The position numbers were made by a program, and so were the translations under genes. This document shows, piece by piece, positions 28,104-37,804 of a DNA stretch of 64,000 nt. Location: positions 372,001 through 436,000 of the forward strand of contig NZ_JACHVQ010000003.1 in the NCBI RefSeq assembly GCF_014190805.1, in the 5' to 3' direction. This DNA comes from Flexivirga oryzae. Its GTDB lineage: Bacteria; Actinomycetota; Actinomycetes; Actinomycetales; Dermatophilaceae. Under the pieces are notes generated by a model. It did no database searches, had not been told where the DNA came from, and saw only the letters and a program-made list of their open reading frames with translations. Position 1 is the first letter of the stretch. Each line of letters begins with the position of its first letter.

Positions 28104-28775
28104 ATGGCTCGTCGCAGTGGTCGCCCGTCGACCGCGCTCCTGTCCCGGGACGGCATCGTCGACTGCGCCTACCGGCTGATGCGCGAGGAACCCCTCGACC
28201 GGGTGTCGCTGGCACGCATCGCCGCCGAGCTCGGCGTGCGCACACCGTCGCTCTACAACCACGTCGACGGCTGGGACGAACTGCTCAACGGCGTCCGTGG
28301 CCGGGTCATCGAGCAGTTCGACCTGTCCGGGTTCGGTCACCAGCCGTGGCGGGCGGCCTTCGAGCGCTGGATCCGCTCCTACATCGACGCATTCGCGACC
28401 CTGCACCCCACGGCATGCGCCGCCATCGCCGTCCTGCCGATGAAGGCACACCCCGCAGCCATGGCCATGTACGAGGTGGTGTGCACGGCGATGCTCGAGC
28501 AGGGACTGCCCGACGACGACGTGCTGCCGATGCTGGTGGCGATCGAGTCGTTCGCGATCGGGTCGGCGCTCGACCTGCGCGCGCCCGACCTCTACACCGC
28601 GCCGGACGCCCCCGACCGCTATCCGAACTACTACCGCCTGTTCACCGACGGCGACGGCAACCGCCGGGAGCGCTCCGTCGCCGCCGGTGTCGAGGCGTTG
28701 CTCGACGAACTGGCCATCCGGCTCGAACAACCGGAGCCGGCCGCGACCGCCGGCACGACGAGGGAGACATCATGA
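28104..28775 (+). CDS. TetR/AcrR-family transcriptional regulator
   Basis: A 223-residue regulator with an N-terminal helix-turn-helix (VSLARIAAELGVRTPSLYNHV, about residues 33-54) and a helical ligand domain. It should bind the palindrome in its own promoter and be released by a small ligand, perhaps a substrate of the following enzyme or permease. Its stop overlaps the amidohydrolase start as ATGA. Confidence 0.92.
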   Translation: MARRSGRPSTALLSRDGIVDCAYRLMREEPLDRVSLARIAAELGVRTPSLYNHVDGWDELLNGVRGRVIEQFDLSGFGHQPWRAAFERWIRSYIDAFATLHPTACAAIAVLPMKAHPAAMAMYEVVCTAMLEQGLPDDDVLPMLVAIESFAIGSALDLRAPDLYTAPDAPDRYPNYYRLFTDGDGNRRERSVAAGVEALLDELAIRLEQPEPAATAGTTRETS

Positions 28776-30403
28776 CGCGCACCGTGATCACCGGGGCCAA
28801 GATCTTCACCGCGGACGGCGCCGGCTCCTGGAGCCACGCGATCGCCGTGGACGGCGACCGGATCGTCGCGCTCGGCGACGCGGCGCTGGCCCGCACGGAC
28901 GGCGCCGACACGGTGATCGACGCGCGCGGCCGCCTGGTCGTCCCCGGGTTCCAGGACGCCCACGTCCACGCCCCGTTCGCGGGCAACGACCTGCGACACG
29001 TCTGGCTCAACGACACCGAGGCAACCGCGGACGCCTACCTGGCCGCGGTCGCCGACTACGCCCGGGCGCACCCGGACGAGGAGTGGATCGTCGGCGGCGG
29101 GTGGTACATGGAGGCCTTCCCCGGCGGCACCCCGCACCGCGACCTGCTCGACGCCGTCGTGCCGGACCGCCCGGTCTTCCTGATGAACCGGGACGTGCAC
29201 GGCGCCTGGGCCAACTCGAAGGCGCTCGAGCTCGCCGGGCTGGACCGCTCGACGCCCGACCCGGCGGACGGGCGCTACGAGCGGGACGCCGACGGCGAGC
29301 TGACCGGCTGCCTGCACGAGGGGGCGGCATACGCCTTCCGGGACACCGTCGCACCGACACCAACCGTCGACGACTGGGTGGACGGCATCCTCACCGCGCA
29401 GACCTATCTGCACTCCCTCGGGATCACCGGATGGCAGGACGCGTGGGTGACCCCGCAGACGCTGCAGGCCTACCGGCGCCTCGCCGCGGACGGCCGGCTG
29501 ACCGCCCGCGTCGTCGGCGCCCAGTGGTGGGAGCGCAGCGAGGGCCTGGAGCAGATCGACCGCTTCGTCGCGCAGCGCGACCTCGGCGCACCGGGTTTCG
29601 ACCCCAGCCGGGTGAAGATCATGGTCGACGGCGTCCTGGAGAACCACACCGGTTCGCTGCAGGAGCCGTACTGCGACGGCTGCGGCGGCTACCTGATGTC
29701 CGCCGACGGGCCCAATCGCGGTCTGACGTATGTCGATCCGGAGATCCTGAAGCGTGCCGTCACCGAGCTGGACCGGCTCGGCTTCTCGGTGCACATGCAC
29801 GCCATCGGCGATGCCGCGGTACGGCGCTGCCTGGACGCGGTCGAGGCGGCCCGGCTGGATCACGGGTACCGCGACACCCGGCACCACATCGCGCACGTGC
29901 AACTGGTGCACCCGGACGACGTGCCGCGCTTCCAGCAGCTCGGCGTCACCGTGAACGCGCAGGCGCTGTGGGCCTGCAACGACCGGCAGATGACCCAGCT
30001 GACCCTCCCCTACCTCGGCGCGGAACGCTCCGGCTGGCAGTACCCCTTCGGGTCACTGGCAGCCGCGGGCGCGACCCTCGCCATGGGCAGCGACTGGCCG
30101 GTGTCGACACCGGATCCGCTCGCACAGATCGAGGTCGCGGTCAACCGGAAGGACCCCGGTGACCGCGACGCCGCACCGCTCCTGCCGCACGAGGCCCTGA
30201 CCTTGTCCGGGGCGCTGCGCGCCTTCACCGCCGGCAGCGCCCACATCAACGGCGACGACGACGCCGGCCGGCTCGCCGTGGGCCGCCGCGCCGACCTCGC
30301 CGTGCTCGACCGTGACATCTTCACCGACCCCACCCGCGTCGCCGATGCCCACGTGACCCTGACGATGGCCTCCGGCCGCGTCGTCCACACCGCACCCGCA
30401 TGA
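28772..30403 (+). CDS. Amidohydrolase family protein (YtcJ-like, Amidohydro_3)
   Basis: A 543-residue metal-dependent hydrolase. The metal ligands are in FQDAHVH, HMHAIGD, HHIAHVQ and GSDWPVS, with a Lys/Asp region at VKIMVDGVLEN. Such enzymes cut C-N bonds of amides, ureas or formamides. It is translationally coupled to the TetR gene and followed after 16 bases by a permease gene, which suggests uptake and hydrolysis of one nitrogen compound. Confidence 0.92.
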   Translation: MTRTVITGAKIFTADGAGSWSHAIAVDGDRIVALGDAALARTDGADTVIDARGRLVVPGFQDAHVHAPFAGNDLRHVWLNDTEATADAYLAAVADYARAHPDEEWIVGGGWYMEAFPGGTPHRDLLDAVVPDRPVFLMNRDVHGAWANSKALELAGLDRSTPDPADGRYERDADGELTGCLHEGAAYAFRDTVAPTPTVDDWVDGILTAQTYLHSLGITGWQDAWVTPQTLQAYRRLAADGRLTARVVGAQWWERSEGLEQIDRFVAQRDLGAPGFDPSRVKIMVDGVLENHTGSLQEPYCDGCGGYLMSADGPNRGLTYVDPEILKRAVTELDRLGFSVHMHAIGDAAVRRCLDAVEAARLDHGYRDTRHHIAHVQLVHPDDVPRFQQLGVTVNAQALWACNDRQMTQLTLPYLGAERSGWQYPFGSLAAAGATLAMGSDWPVSTPDPLAQIEVAVNRKDPGDRDAAPLLPHEALTLSGALRAFTAGSAHINGDDDAGRLAVGRRADLAVLDRDIFTDPTRVADAHVTLTMASGRVVHTAPA

Positions 30404-30419
30404 TGCAAGGGACCCGACC

Positions 30420-31781
30420 ATGACCGAATCCACCGCCGCCGCGCCGCCCGGCGCGGCGACCGAAGCCCCGCACCTGCGCCGTGTGCTCAAGGTGCCCTCG
30501 CTCGTCCTCTTCGGGCTGGCCTACATGGTGCCGCTCACCGTCTTCACGACGTTCGGACCCGTCGACAAGATCACCGACGGCCACGTGCCCGGCGCCTATG
30601 TCCTCACCCTGGCCGCGATGATGTTCACCGCGATCAGCTATGGCCGGATGTCACGCCGCTACCCGGTGGCGGGCTCGGCATACACCTACACCCAGCAGTC
30701 GTTCGGCGGCAGTGTGGGCTTCCTCGCCGGTTGGGCCCTGTTGCTCGACTACATCCTGCTGCCGATGATCAACTACCTGGTGATCGGGCTCTACCTGAAC
30801 GAGTCCTTCCCCGCCGTGCCCCAGGCCGTCTGGGTCATCGCCGCGATCGTGCTCGTGACGGTGCTGAACGTGCTCGGCATCAAGTCGGTCGCCCGCATCA
30901 ACTTCGTGCTCGTCGCCGCGCAGGCCATCTTCATCGTAGTGTTCGTCGCGCTCGCCATCCGGTTCCTCGTGGGCGGCACGCTCCCGTCGATGTCGGCGCC
31001 GTTCGTCGACTCCGGGACATCGTTCGGTTCACTGGCGACGGGTGCATCGGTGCTGTGCCTGTCCTTCCTCGGATTCGACGCTGTATCAACGCTTTCGGAG
31101 GAGGCCCGCAACCCGAGGAAGGACATCCCGCGAGCCATCCTGGCGACGACGATCGCTGGCGGGGTGGTCTTCATCCTGCTGTCGTATGTCGCAACGCTCG
31201 TGGTGCCCGACTGGCACTCGTTCACCGACGTCGACACCGCATCGCTCGACGTGATGAAGGCCATCGGCGGCGCGGCGTTCACCTCGTTCTTCACCGCCGC
31301 CTACATCGGCGGCGCATCCGCGTCGGCGCTCGCCTCCCAGGCCTCCGTCTCCCGCATCCTCTACACGATGGGCCGCGACCGCGTGTTGCCCGAGTCGTTC
31401 TTCGGCCGGCTGAACCCGCGGTTCGGCTCGCCGGCGAACGCCGCCGTGCTCGTCGGGGTGATCTCGCTCGCGGCACTGTTCATCTCCCTCGACGTGGCCG
31501 CGTCGATCATCTCGTTCGGTGCACTCGTGGCGTTCTCCTGCGTCAACCTGAGCGTCATCAAGTCGCACGCGATCGACGGCCGGGACTGGCGCGGCCGAGC
31601 CCTGATCCCGCACATCGTGCTGCCGGTGATCGGCTTCGCGCTCACCGTGTGGCTGTGGACGTCGCTGCCGAAGGACTCGCTGATCGTCGGCCTGTGCTGG
31701 GCCTTCGTCGGCGCGTGCTACCTGCTGTGGCTCACCCGGCTGTTCCGCCGGCCCACCCCGACCATGGAACTGGCGGAGTAG
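30420..31781 (+). CDS. APC-superfamily permease (amino acid/amine type)
   Basis: A 453-residue membrane protein with about 12 predicted spans; the first unwound helix carries FGLAYMVPLTVF and the GFD motif (FLGFDAVSTLSEEARNPRKDIP) is typical of the family. It should exchange or import an amino acid or amine, in the operon of the amidohydrolase. AAGGGACC precedes the ATG. Confidence 0.93.
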   Translation: MTESTAAAPPGAATEAPHLRRVLKVPSLVLFGLAYMVPLTVFTTFGPVDKITDGHVPGAYVLTLAAMMFTAISYGRMSRRYPVAGSAYTYTQQSFGGSVGFLAGWALLLDYILLPMINYLVIGLYLNESFPAVPQAVWVIAAIVLVTVLNVLGIKSVARINFVLVAAQAIFIVVFVALAIRFLVGGTLPSMSAPFVDSGTSFGSLATGASVLCLSFLGFDAVSTLSEEARNPRKDIPRAILATTIAGGVVFILLSYVATLVVPDWHSFTDVDTASLDVMKAIGGAAFTSFFTAAYIGGASASALASQASVSRILYTMGRDRVLPESFFGRLNPRFGSPANAAVLVGVISLAALFISLDVAASIISFGALVAFSCVNLSVIKSHAIDGRDWRGRALIPHIVLPVIGFALTVWLWTSLPKDSLIVGLCWAFVGACYLLWLTRLFRRPTPTMELAE

Positions 31782-31883
31782 GCCGGGCCGCGACGGGCTG
31801 TATCAAACCCGCGATCGGACCCTCCTTCTCGGTATCCGGCCACCGGCAGCGCTGCACCGCGGCGTTCACGCGAGGAGATCACC

Positions 31884-33056
31884 ATGTCCGACCAGACCGT
31901 CACGCCACCCCGTCCACGTCGGGGCGCCATACCCACGCCGCGGCACGTGCTCGCGGCGGCGAGGGCGTTCGAGCCGCCGGTGGCAGCGCCGCCGCAGTTC
32001 TTCACCCGGCCGGCGCAGATCTCCATGTGGGGCAACGACGTCCACGGTGACTGCGTCACGGCCGAGGAGGCGTTCGCCAAGGCCTGCCACGACCCGGAGA
32101 TCTTCATCACCGACAGCGAGGCGATCGGCTGGGCGACCGGGCACGGCGTCCTGGAAGGCGCGTACCTGCCGGATGTGCTGACCTGGATGGAGCACGACGG
32201 CTTCCGCCGCAACGGCACCGTGTATGACGACGGCGGCCACTCCAGCGTGGACTGGACGAACCCGTCCCGCCTGCACGGCGCCATCGCACAAGGTCCGGTG
32301 AAGATCGGCGTCGCGGCGGATCAGCTCGAGGACGCCTGGCTGAGCACCGGGGGGCAGAACGGCTGGTTCGCCACCGGCTTCCACCACGACGACAACGAGG
32401 ACCACTGCACCTCGCTGTGTGGCTACGGCACGATCGGCTGGCTCGCCGCGCAACTCGGCGTGAGCGTGCCGGCATCCGTCAACGCCGGCGCTGCGGGCTA
32501 TGCGATGTTCACCTGGAACTCGATCGGCATCATCGACCACCCGTCGATGGTCGCGATCACCCAGGAGGCGTGGGTGCGTCACCCGACGACCGTCACCGTG
32601 GGGACGCTGCAGCCGTGGCCCGTCCTGCATCAGGGCGCGGGCGGGCATCCGGTCCCCACCCTGCAGCACCTGCTCAACGCGCACGGCGCGAAGCTGGTCG
32701 CGGACGGTGCGTTCGGTCCGCTCACCGATGCCGCGGTCCGCCACTACCAGCACAGCGCCGGGCTCGCGGTGGACGGCATCGTGGGGCCGAAGACCTGGCA
32801 GCACGTGATCGTCACCTGCAGCCTCGGCAACCACGGCGATGCGGTCAAGGGTGTGCAGGTGGAGATCAACTACCGCAACCTGTCCGGCAACCCGGCCACC
32901 TACCTGGCCGTCGACGGCGTGTTCGGCCCCAAGACCGACCAGGCGGTGCGCGGCTTCCAGCAGAGCCTGCATGCCGACGTGCCGACCGTCGTCGTCGACG
33001 GGGTCGTCGGCCCGATGACCTGGCAGGGCCTGGTGAGCGGGATGCTGGCCGGCTGA
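31884..33056 (+). CDS. Peptidoglycan-binding protein with putative papain-like peptidase domain
   Basis: A 390-residue protein. Residues about 45-225 look like a papain-fold domain: Cys near residue 57 in WGNDVHGDCVTAEEA, His near 174 in DNEDHCTSLCG, and Asn near 212 in FTWNSIG. Two PG_binding_1 repeats follow (about 245-312 and 318-385), each with a DGAFGPLT/DGVFGPKT motif. No signal peptide is visible, so release may need lysis or another route. A cell-wall peptidase or a phage-type lysin role is inferred. AGGAGA lies before the ATG. Confidence 0.75.
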   Translation: MSDQTVTPPRPRRGAIPTPRHVLAAARAFEPPVAAPPQFFTRPAQISMWGNDVHGDCVTAEEAFAKACHDPEIFITDSEAIGWATGHGVLEGAYLPDVLTWMEHDGFRRNGTVYDDGGHSSVDWTNPSRLHGAIAQGPVKIGVAADQLEDAWLSTGGQNGWFATGFHHDDNEDHCTSLCGYGTIGWLAAQLGVSVPASVNAGAAGYAMFTWNSIGIIDHPSMVAITQEAWVRHPTTVTVGTLQPWPVLHQGAGGHPVPTLQHLLNAHGAKLVADGAFGPLTDAAVRHYQHSAGLAVDGIVGPKTWQHVIVTCSLGNHGDAVKGVQVEINYRNLSGNPATYLAVDGVFGPKTDQAVRGFQQSLHADVPTVVVDGVVGPMTWQGLVSGMLAG

Positions 33057-33071
33057 ATCTTCGGCTTCGTG

Positions 33072-33105
33072 ATGCCAAGCGCGCGTCATAGCGCGCGCTT
33101 GGCAT
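33072..33105. terminator. Perfect 14-base hairpin between convergent genes
   Basis: ATGCCAAGCGCGCG (33072-33085) and its exact complement (33092-33105) flank a 6-base loop. It lies 15 bases after the peptidoglycan-binding gene and 17 before the aldehyde dehydrogenase stop, so it should stop transcription from both sides. Confidence 0.85.
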
Positions 33106-33122
33106 AGCGGGGAGCTGAGGAC

Positions 33123-34502
33123 CTACTGCTCCACGTAGAACAGCCGCTTGTTGAGGAACTCCTCGATGCCGAGCGGCCCGAGCTCGCGGCCGAAGCCGGA
33201 GCGCTTGGTGCCGCCGAACGGCAGGTCGGCGCCCTCACCGGCGGGGGTGTTGACGTTCGCCATACCGACCTCCAGGCGGCCGGCGACCTTGCGGGCGCGG
33301 TCGACGTCGGTGCTGAACACCGCGCCACCCAGCCCGTAGTCGACGACGTTGGCCAGCTCGACCGCTTCGTCGTCGCTGCCGACCTGGTAGACGACGGCCA
33401 CCGGCCCGAAGAGCTCCTCGGTGTAGGCGCGCATCTCGGGAGTCACCCCGGTCAGCACGGCGGGGGAGTAGTAGGCGCTCTTGCCGTCCGCCAGCTCACC
33501 ACCGACGTGCAGGGTCGCGCCCTTGTCGACGGCGTCCTGGACCTGTTCGTGCAGGCGCTCGGCCGCGGCCCGCGACACCATCGGCGAGTAGCTCTTCGGC
33601 GAGTCGTCGCCGGGCTGCCGCGGGGTGGTCTTGGACGCCAATTCGATGAGCTGGGAGACGAATTCGTCATACACGCCGTCGGCGACGATCATTCGCTTGT
33701 TGGAGTTGCACGCCTGCCCGACGTTCTCCATCCGCGTCACCCATGCGGTCTTGGCCGCCGCGCCGACGTCGTCGCTGTCCAGGATGATGTAGGGGTCGGA
33801 GCCGCCGAGTTCGAGCACGACCTTCTTCAGGTTGCGGCCCGCGGTCTCCGCGACGGCCCGGCCGGCCCGCTCCGAGCCCGTCACCGACACACCCTGCACC
33901 CGGTCGTCGGCGATCATGTTCGCGACCTGCTCGTGCGTCGCGAACAGGTTGACATAGACGCCGTCCGGGACGCCGGCGTCGCGCATGATGCCGGCGATGG
34001 CCAGCGCCGAGGTCGGGCAGTTCTCGGCGTGCTTGAGCAGCACCGTGTTGCCCGCGACGAGGTTGGGGCCGGCGAAGCGGGCCACCTGGTAGTAGGGGTA
34101 GTTCCACGGCATCACGCCCACGATCGGGCCGATCGGGAGGCGCTCGACGTATGCCGAGTCGTGGCCGGGCAACGGTGTGGGAGCAAGGAGTTCGGGGCCG
34201 TTGTCGGCGTAGTAGCCGAAGATCTCGCCACTGAACTCGGCCTCGCCCACCGCCTGCGCGGGGCGCTTGCCCATCTCGGTGGTGATCAGCGCACCGAGCT
34301 CGGTGGCCCGCTCGGCGAAGAGCTCACCGACCCGTTTCACGACGGCGGCCCGCTCCTCGATCGGGCGATCGCGCCACTCCCGGAACGCGGCCGCCGACTT
34401 CGCGACCGCCTCCTCGATCTCCGCGTCGGTTGCGAAGGGGAAGGTCTGTCCCACCTCGCCGGTCACGGGATCGGTCACCTGGTATGTCGGGGTTTGCGGC
34501 AT
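33123..34502 (-). CDS. NAD(P)-dependent aldehyde dehydrogenase, succinate-semialdehyde type
   Basis: A 459-residue aldehyde dehydrogenase. The catalytic Glu is in LELGGSDPYI and the nucleophile Cys in VGQACNSNKR; the NAD site has VSVTGSERAGRAV. Motif style is that of succinate-semialdehyde dehydrogenases, though similar aldehydes are possible. GGAGG precedes the ATG. It is the last gene of the FadR-Cache-permease operon, so it probably oxidises an aldehyde made from the imported amine or acid. Confidence 0.9.
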   Translation of the reverse strand: MPQTPTYQVTDPVTGEVGQTFPFATDAEIEEAVAKSAAAFREWRDRPIEERAAVVKRVGELFAERATELGALITTEMGKRPAQAVGEAEFSGEIFGYYADNGPELLAPTPLPGHDSAYVERLPIGPIVGVMPWNYPYYQVARFAGPNLVAGNTVLLKHAENCPTSALAIAGIMRDAGVPDGVYVNLFATHEQVANMIADDRVQGVSVTGSERAGRAVAETAGRNLKKVVLELGGSDPYIILDSDDVGAAAKTAWVTRMENVGQACNSNKRMIVADGVYDEFVSQLIELASKTTPRQPGDDSPKSYSPMVSRAAAERLHEQVQDAVDKGATLHVGGELADGKSAYYSPAVLTGVTPEMRAYTEELFGPVAVVYQVGSDDEAVELANVVDYGLGGAVFSTDVDRARKVAGRLEVGMANVNTPAGEGADLPFGGTKRSGFGRELGPLGIEEFLNKRLFYVEQ

Positions 34503-34610
34503 GGGTACCTCCGGGAGCTGGATCGGTTCAGTCTCGATCTTACGAACTGCAGCGGCGGCCGAGGAGGCAAGCCGGAAAACCTACACGAAGCTGCGCGTCC
34601 GGGACCGTCC

Positions 34611-36110
34611 TCAGGGTGCCGGCTCGGCAGCCGGCTCGGACGATGAGGCTGCGTCGCCGTGTGCGATGTCGTCGCGGCGGGCGTACGGCTTCGCCGCCAG
34701 CATGTACGCGAGACCGATGGCGATCACGACGCACGCGGACAGCAGCACGATCCAGTTGTCGTACCAGGGCACGTCCGGGGTGCGCGGCCACGCCATGTTG
34801 ATCGCGGCCAGCACCTGGTAGGTGAACGCGGCGATGTTGACCGCGAGACCCCACCGACCCATCGTGAACTTGCCGGACGGCTTCCAGCCGCGCAGCCGGG
34901 CACGCAGCGCGGCGAGCACCACCATCATGAAGCCCAGGTAGATGCCGAGCGACGCGAACGAGATGATCTTGGTCAGCGCGTCGGCGGAGATCTTCGATCC
35001 GATGATGATCAGCGCCGGCACCAGGGCGGCGAGCACGAGCGCGTACGGCGGGACGTGCCGGCTCTGCGAGAACCGGCGGAACAGGTGACTCGCCGGCATC
35101 ATGTCGTCGCGCGAGTAGGAGTAGACCAGCCGGCTGGCCGCGGCCTGCAGGCTGAGCGCGCAGGAGAAGAACGAGATCAGCACGACGCACATGACGATCC
35201 GGAAACCGACCGTCCCGAACGCGTCCTGGAAGACCGTCGACACCGGGTCGGCGTCCTTGCCGGAGATGACCGCCCCGAAGTCGGGGACAGCCAGGACCAG
35301 CGCGAGGGTGATGAACAGCGACGCAACACCGCCGATGTAGATCGTCATCCGCATGGCCCGGGGGATCTGGATGCCGGGGTTGCGCACCTCCTCGGCGACG
35401 TCGCCGCACGCCTCGAAGCCGTAGTAGAGGTAGACGCCGATGAGCGCCGACGCCAGGAACGCCGAGGTGTAGGTGCCGGTGCCCGCCGTACCCATCGAGT
35501 CGAACAGCACCCCGAGGTTGTGGTGCCGCTCGGTGATCAGCAGCCAGCCGCCGACGACGACGGCACCGCACAGTTCGGCGGCGAAGCCGAAGAACGCGAT
35601 CTTGGCCAGCAGCTTCGTCCCGCCGAGATTGACCAGCGTGACGATCGCGATCAGCACCAGCGCGCACAGGATGGTCACGTTGGCGGAGGGGTCGATACCC
35701 AGCAGCATGGCGACGAACGGGCCGGCGCCGTAGGTCACGCTCGCGATGGTGACGATGAGCGCGCACATGTAGATCCAGCCGGTCATCCACGCCCACTTGC
35801 GCCCCCACAGCCGCCGGGCCCAGGGATAGACGCCACCGGACACGGGGAACTGCGCGACGACCTCACCGAACACCAGGGCCACCAGCAGCTGCCCGACACC
35901 GGCGATGACGACGGCCCAGATCATCGGTGGGCCACCGGTGGCCAGTGCGAACGCGAACAGCGAGTAGATGCCGACTACCGGGGACAGGTAGGTGAAGCCC
36001 AGGGAGAAGTTGCCCCAGAGGTTCATGTCCCGCTTGAAGTCCGAGGTGTACCCGAGTGACGCCAGGTGAGCGTCGTCGTCCTCGTGCACGGATGTCGTAG
36101 GCGATCCCAT
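34611..36110 (-). CDS. APC-superfamily permease
   Basis: A 499-residue membrane protein with about 12 predicted spans, starting MGSPTTSVHEDDDAHLASLG and with a typical first helix (NFSLGFTYLSPVVGIYSLFAF). The GFE motif (YYGFEACGDVAEEVRNP) is present. It should import an amino acid or amine. GGAGGAG lies before the ATG; the Cache gene ends 48 bases upstream and the aldehyde dehydrogenase follows after 108 bases. Confidence 0.93.
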   Translation of the reverse strand: MGSPTTSVHEDDDAHLASLGYTSDFKRDMNLWGNFSLGFTYLSPVVGIYSLFAFALATGGPPMIWAVVIAGVGQLLVALVFGEVVAQFPVSGGVYPWARRLWGRKWAWMTGWIYMCALIVTIASVTYGAGPFVAMLLGIDPSANVTILCALVLIAIVTLVNLGGTKLLAKIAFFGFAAELCGAVVVGGWLLITERHHNLGVLFDSMGTAGTGTYTSAFLASALIGVYLYYGFEACGDVAEEVRNPGIQIPRAMRMTIYIGGVASLFITLALVLAVPDFGAVISGKDADPVSTVFQDAFGTVGFRIVMCVVLISFFSCALSLQAAASRLVYSYSRDDMMPASHLFRRFSQSRHVPPYALVLAALVPALIIIGSKISADALTKIISFASLGIYLGFMMVVLAALRARLRGWKPSGKFTMGRWGLAVNIAAFTYQVLAAINMAWPRTPDVPWYDNWIVLLSACVVIAIGLAYMLAAKPYARRDDIAHGDAASSSEPAAEPAP

Positions 36111-36158
36111 GGAAACTCCTCCGCAGAGCGACGAGTGGGTCGGCCAAAACTAGCCGGA

Positions 36159-36887
36159 TTAAACCTCTGATGTCAATGGTTTTGCGACGTCCTGCCACAC
36201 CCGCCACGGCAGGTCGGTCAGCTGCGTCGCCGTCACGGACGTCGGCGTCGCGGGAGCCGCGAATCGGTCACCCTGGACCCAGCGCGGACAGTTCGAGAGC
36301 ACCACCCGGCCCTCCGGGTTGGCCACGAGGATTCCTGTGTCGGAAGCGAACTCGGCGATCAGCCGGCGTTCGAACGCCGGCGCGGACACGTCTGCGCCGG
36401 CCACACCGACGAAGACGTCGCCGGACATGACGGGCACCGTGAAGGTCAGGATGTAACGGCCGGTGCCGTGCACATCGACATACGGACCCATGATGTGCCG
36501 ACGACCCGACCGGTGCGGCACGGCGAACCACTCGGTCCCGGCGTAGTCGTAGAAGCCGGGGCTGTTCTGTTTCAGGTCGACCGCGAGCCCGACGGGGGCG
36601 GCCTGCCCCGGCTCGGACTGCCACCACTCCAGCCGCAACGGCTGGTCGGCGAGCAGGTCCGGAGCGACGATCAGGCCCAGACCGACGATCACGCCGGTCT
36701 GCGCCGCGAGGTGGTCCTGGATGAACGGTCGGAGCGTCGAGATGTCCTCGGCGCACGGCCGTCCGCTGGACGCGACGACCTGCTCGTACAGCCGCACGGA
36801 CCGGGAGCGGACCGTCTCCACGACCGCGAAGACCTGCTCGGCTGCCGCGGCAATCACGTCCGCCACCGGCTGCACCTGCGGCGTCAT
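36159..36887 (-). CDS. Cytosolic Cache-domain protein
   Basis: A 242-residue protein made mostly of one Cache ligand-binding domain (about residues 60-220): DYAGTEWFAVP, MGPYVDVHGTGRYILTFTVPV and FVGVAGADVSAPAFE. Cache domains are usually outside the cell and joined to kinases or chemoreceptors; this one has no signal peptide or membrane span. It overlaps the FadR gene by ATGA and precedes a permease, so it probably binds the imported compound inside the cell and affects the regulator. Confidence 0.82.
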   Translation of the reverse strand: MTPQVQPVADVIAAAAEQVFAVVETVRSRSVRLYEQVVASSGRPCAEDISTLRPFIQDHLAAQTGVIVGLGLIVAPDLLADQPLRLEWWQSEPGQAAPVGLAVDLKQNSPGFYDYAGTEWFAVPHRSGRRHIMGPYVDVHGTGRYILTFTVPVMSGDVFVGVAGADVSAPAFERRLIAEFASDTGILVANPEGRVVLSNCPRWVQGDRFAAPATPTSVTATQLTDLPWRVWQDVAKPLTSEV

Positions 36888-37693
36888 GGCGACACCGTGA
36901 GAGGTGCCGGGGAGGCGTCGTCGGCGGCCTGGGAGGCCGGGCGCTGCCTGCTGGTGAGCATGGCCAGGTGTCGCTCGACGAGCCACGACGACTGCATGGC
37001 CAGGGTCTCCTCCGTCCAGGAACGGGCCAGGTTCCCGTCGCGTGCGGTCAGGGCGGTCACCACCTCCCGGTAGCCCGTGGCCACCTTCGCCGCTCGTATG
37101 TCGGAATCGCCTGCCGGCCAGGGGAATTGCGCACATTCGGCCTGGATGTCAATCTCCGCGAGCGTGAGGCGGACCGACTGGGAGGACGCCGCCATCTCCA
37201 CGCAGAACCGGGTGTCGAGCCGCCGCCGATCGCTCAGGTCACCGGCGGCATCCAGGTTGTCGACGATGTCGGAGAGCCTGCCCAGCTCCGCCTCCGAGGC
37301 ACGGATGGCCGCGAGCCGGGCGGCGGCGCCACAGGTGGCCGAGTGGGCGTCCGACAGCTCGCGCAGATCGCTGGAGTCGATCTCCTCGAGCCGGCGGCGC
37401 GACAGGTCGTCCAGCACCGCTGGGTCGACGTGCACGAAACTCCCGCCGGACCGGCCGCGCCGCGTCTGCACCAGGCCACGGTCGCGCAGCTCTGCCAGCG
37501 CGTCACGCAACGTCATCGTCGAGACGTTGAGGGAGTCGGCCAGGGCCGTCTCCGCCGGAAGTTGCTCACCGTCGGCGAGCAGCCCCAGATGGATGGCGCT
37601 GGTCAACCGGCGCACCACGGCCTCACTACGAACCAATCCGTCGTCGAGCGGTGCGAACACCGCGCGGCGAGCGTCCCCTGACAGTTTCCGCAT
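36884..37693 (-). CDS. FadR/GntR-family transcriptional regulator
   Basis: A 269-residue regulator: a winged helix with ETALADSLNVSTMTLRDALAELRDRGLV (about residues 45-75) and an FCD-type helical ligand domain. GAAGGAGG precedes the ATG. It faces the Fe-S/FAD oxidase operon across 111 bases that hold a palindrome, so it may control both directions. Confidence 0.9.
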   Translation of the reverse strand: MRKLSGDARRAVFAPLDDGLVRSEAVVRRLTSAIHLGLLADGEQLPAETALADSLNVSTMTLRDALAELRDRGLVQTRRGRSGGSFVHVDPAVLDDLSRRRLEEIDSSDLRELSDAHSATCGAAARLAAIRASEAELGRLSDIVDNLDAAGDLSDRRRLDTRFCVEMAASSQSVRLTLAEIDIQAECAQFPWPAGDSDIRAAKVATGYREVVTALTARDGNLARSWTEETLAMQSSWLVERHLAMLTSRQRPASQAADDASPAPLTVSP

Positions 37694-37728
37694 CGAGGTG
37701 CCTCCTTCACCGCGTAGTATCCACCACT

Positions 37729-37756
37729 CTAAAACCGTAGATATTAGATGTTTTAG
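37729..37756. promoter_or_regulatory. Palindrome in the FadR / Fe-S oxidase divergent region
   Basis: CTAAAAC (37729-37735) and GTTTTAG (37750-37756) are perfect 7-base inverted arms 14 bases apart in AT-rich DNA. It is a likely operator of the FadR-type regulator, about 35 bases from its start and 50 from the Fe-S gene. Confidence 0.55.
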
Positions 37757-37804
37757 CGACTAGAGTCGGGCGGGTCGAAGCCCTGCGAGGCAAGGAGCGA
37801 TCCC

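Noticed and set aside
34659..36059. Long open frame (466 codons) opposite the second APC permease
   Set aside because: Its product is Arg/Asp/Gln-rich without motifs, while the other strand encodes a clear 12-span permease; high G+C leaves such mirror frames open.
36155..36185. Second copy of the FadR-type palindrome before the permease
   Set aside because: TTAAACC...GGTTTTG resembles the site at 37729-37756, but it lies inside the Cache gene's end and the match is weak.
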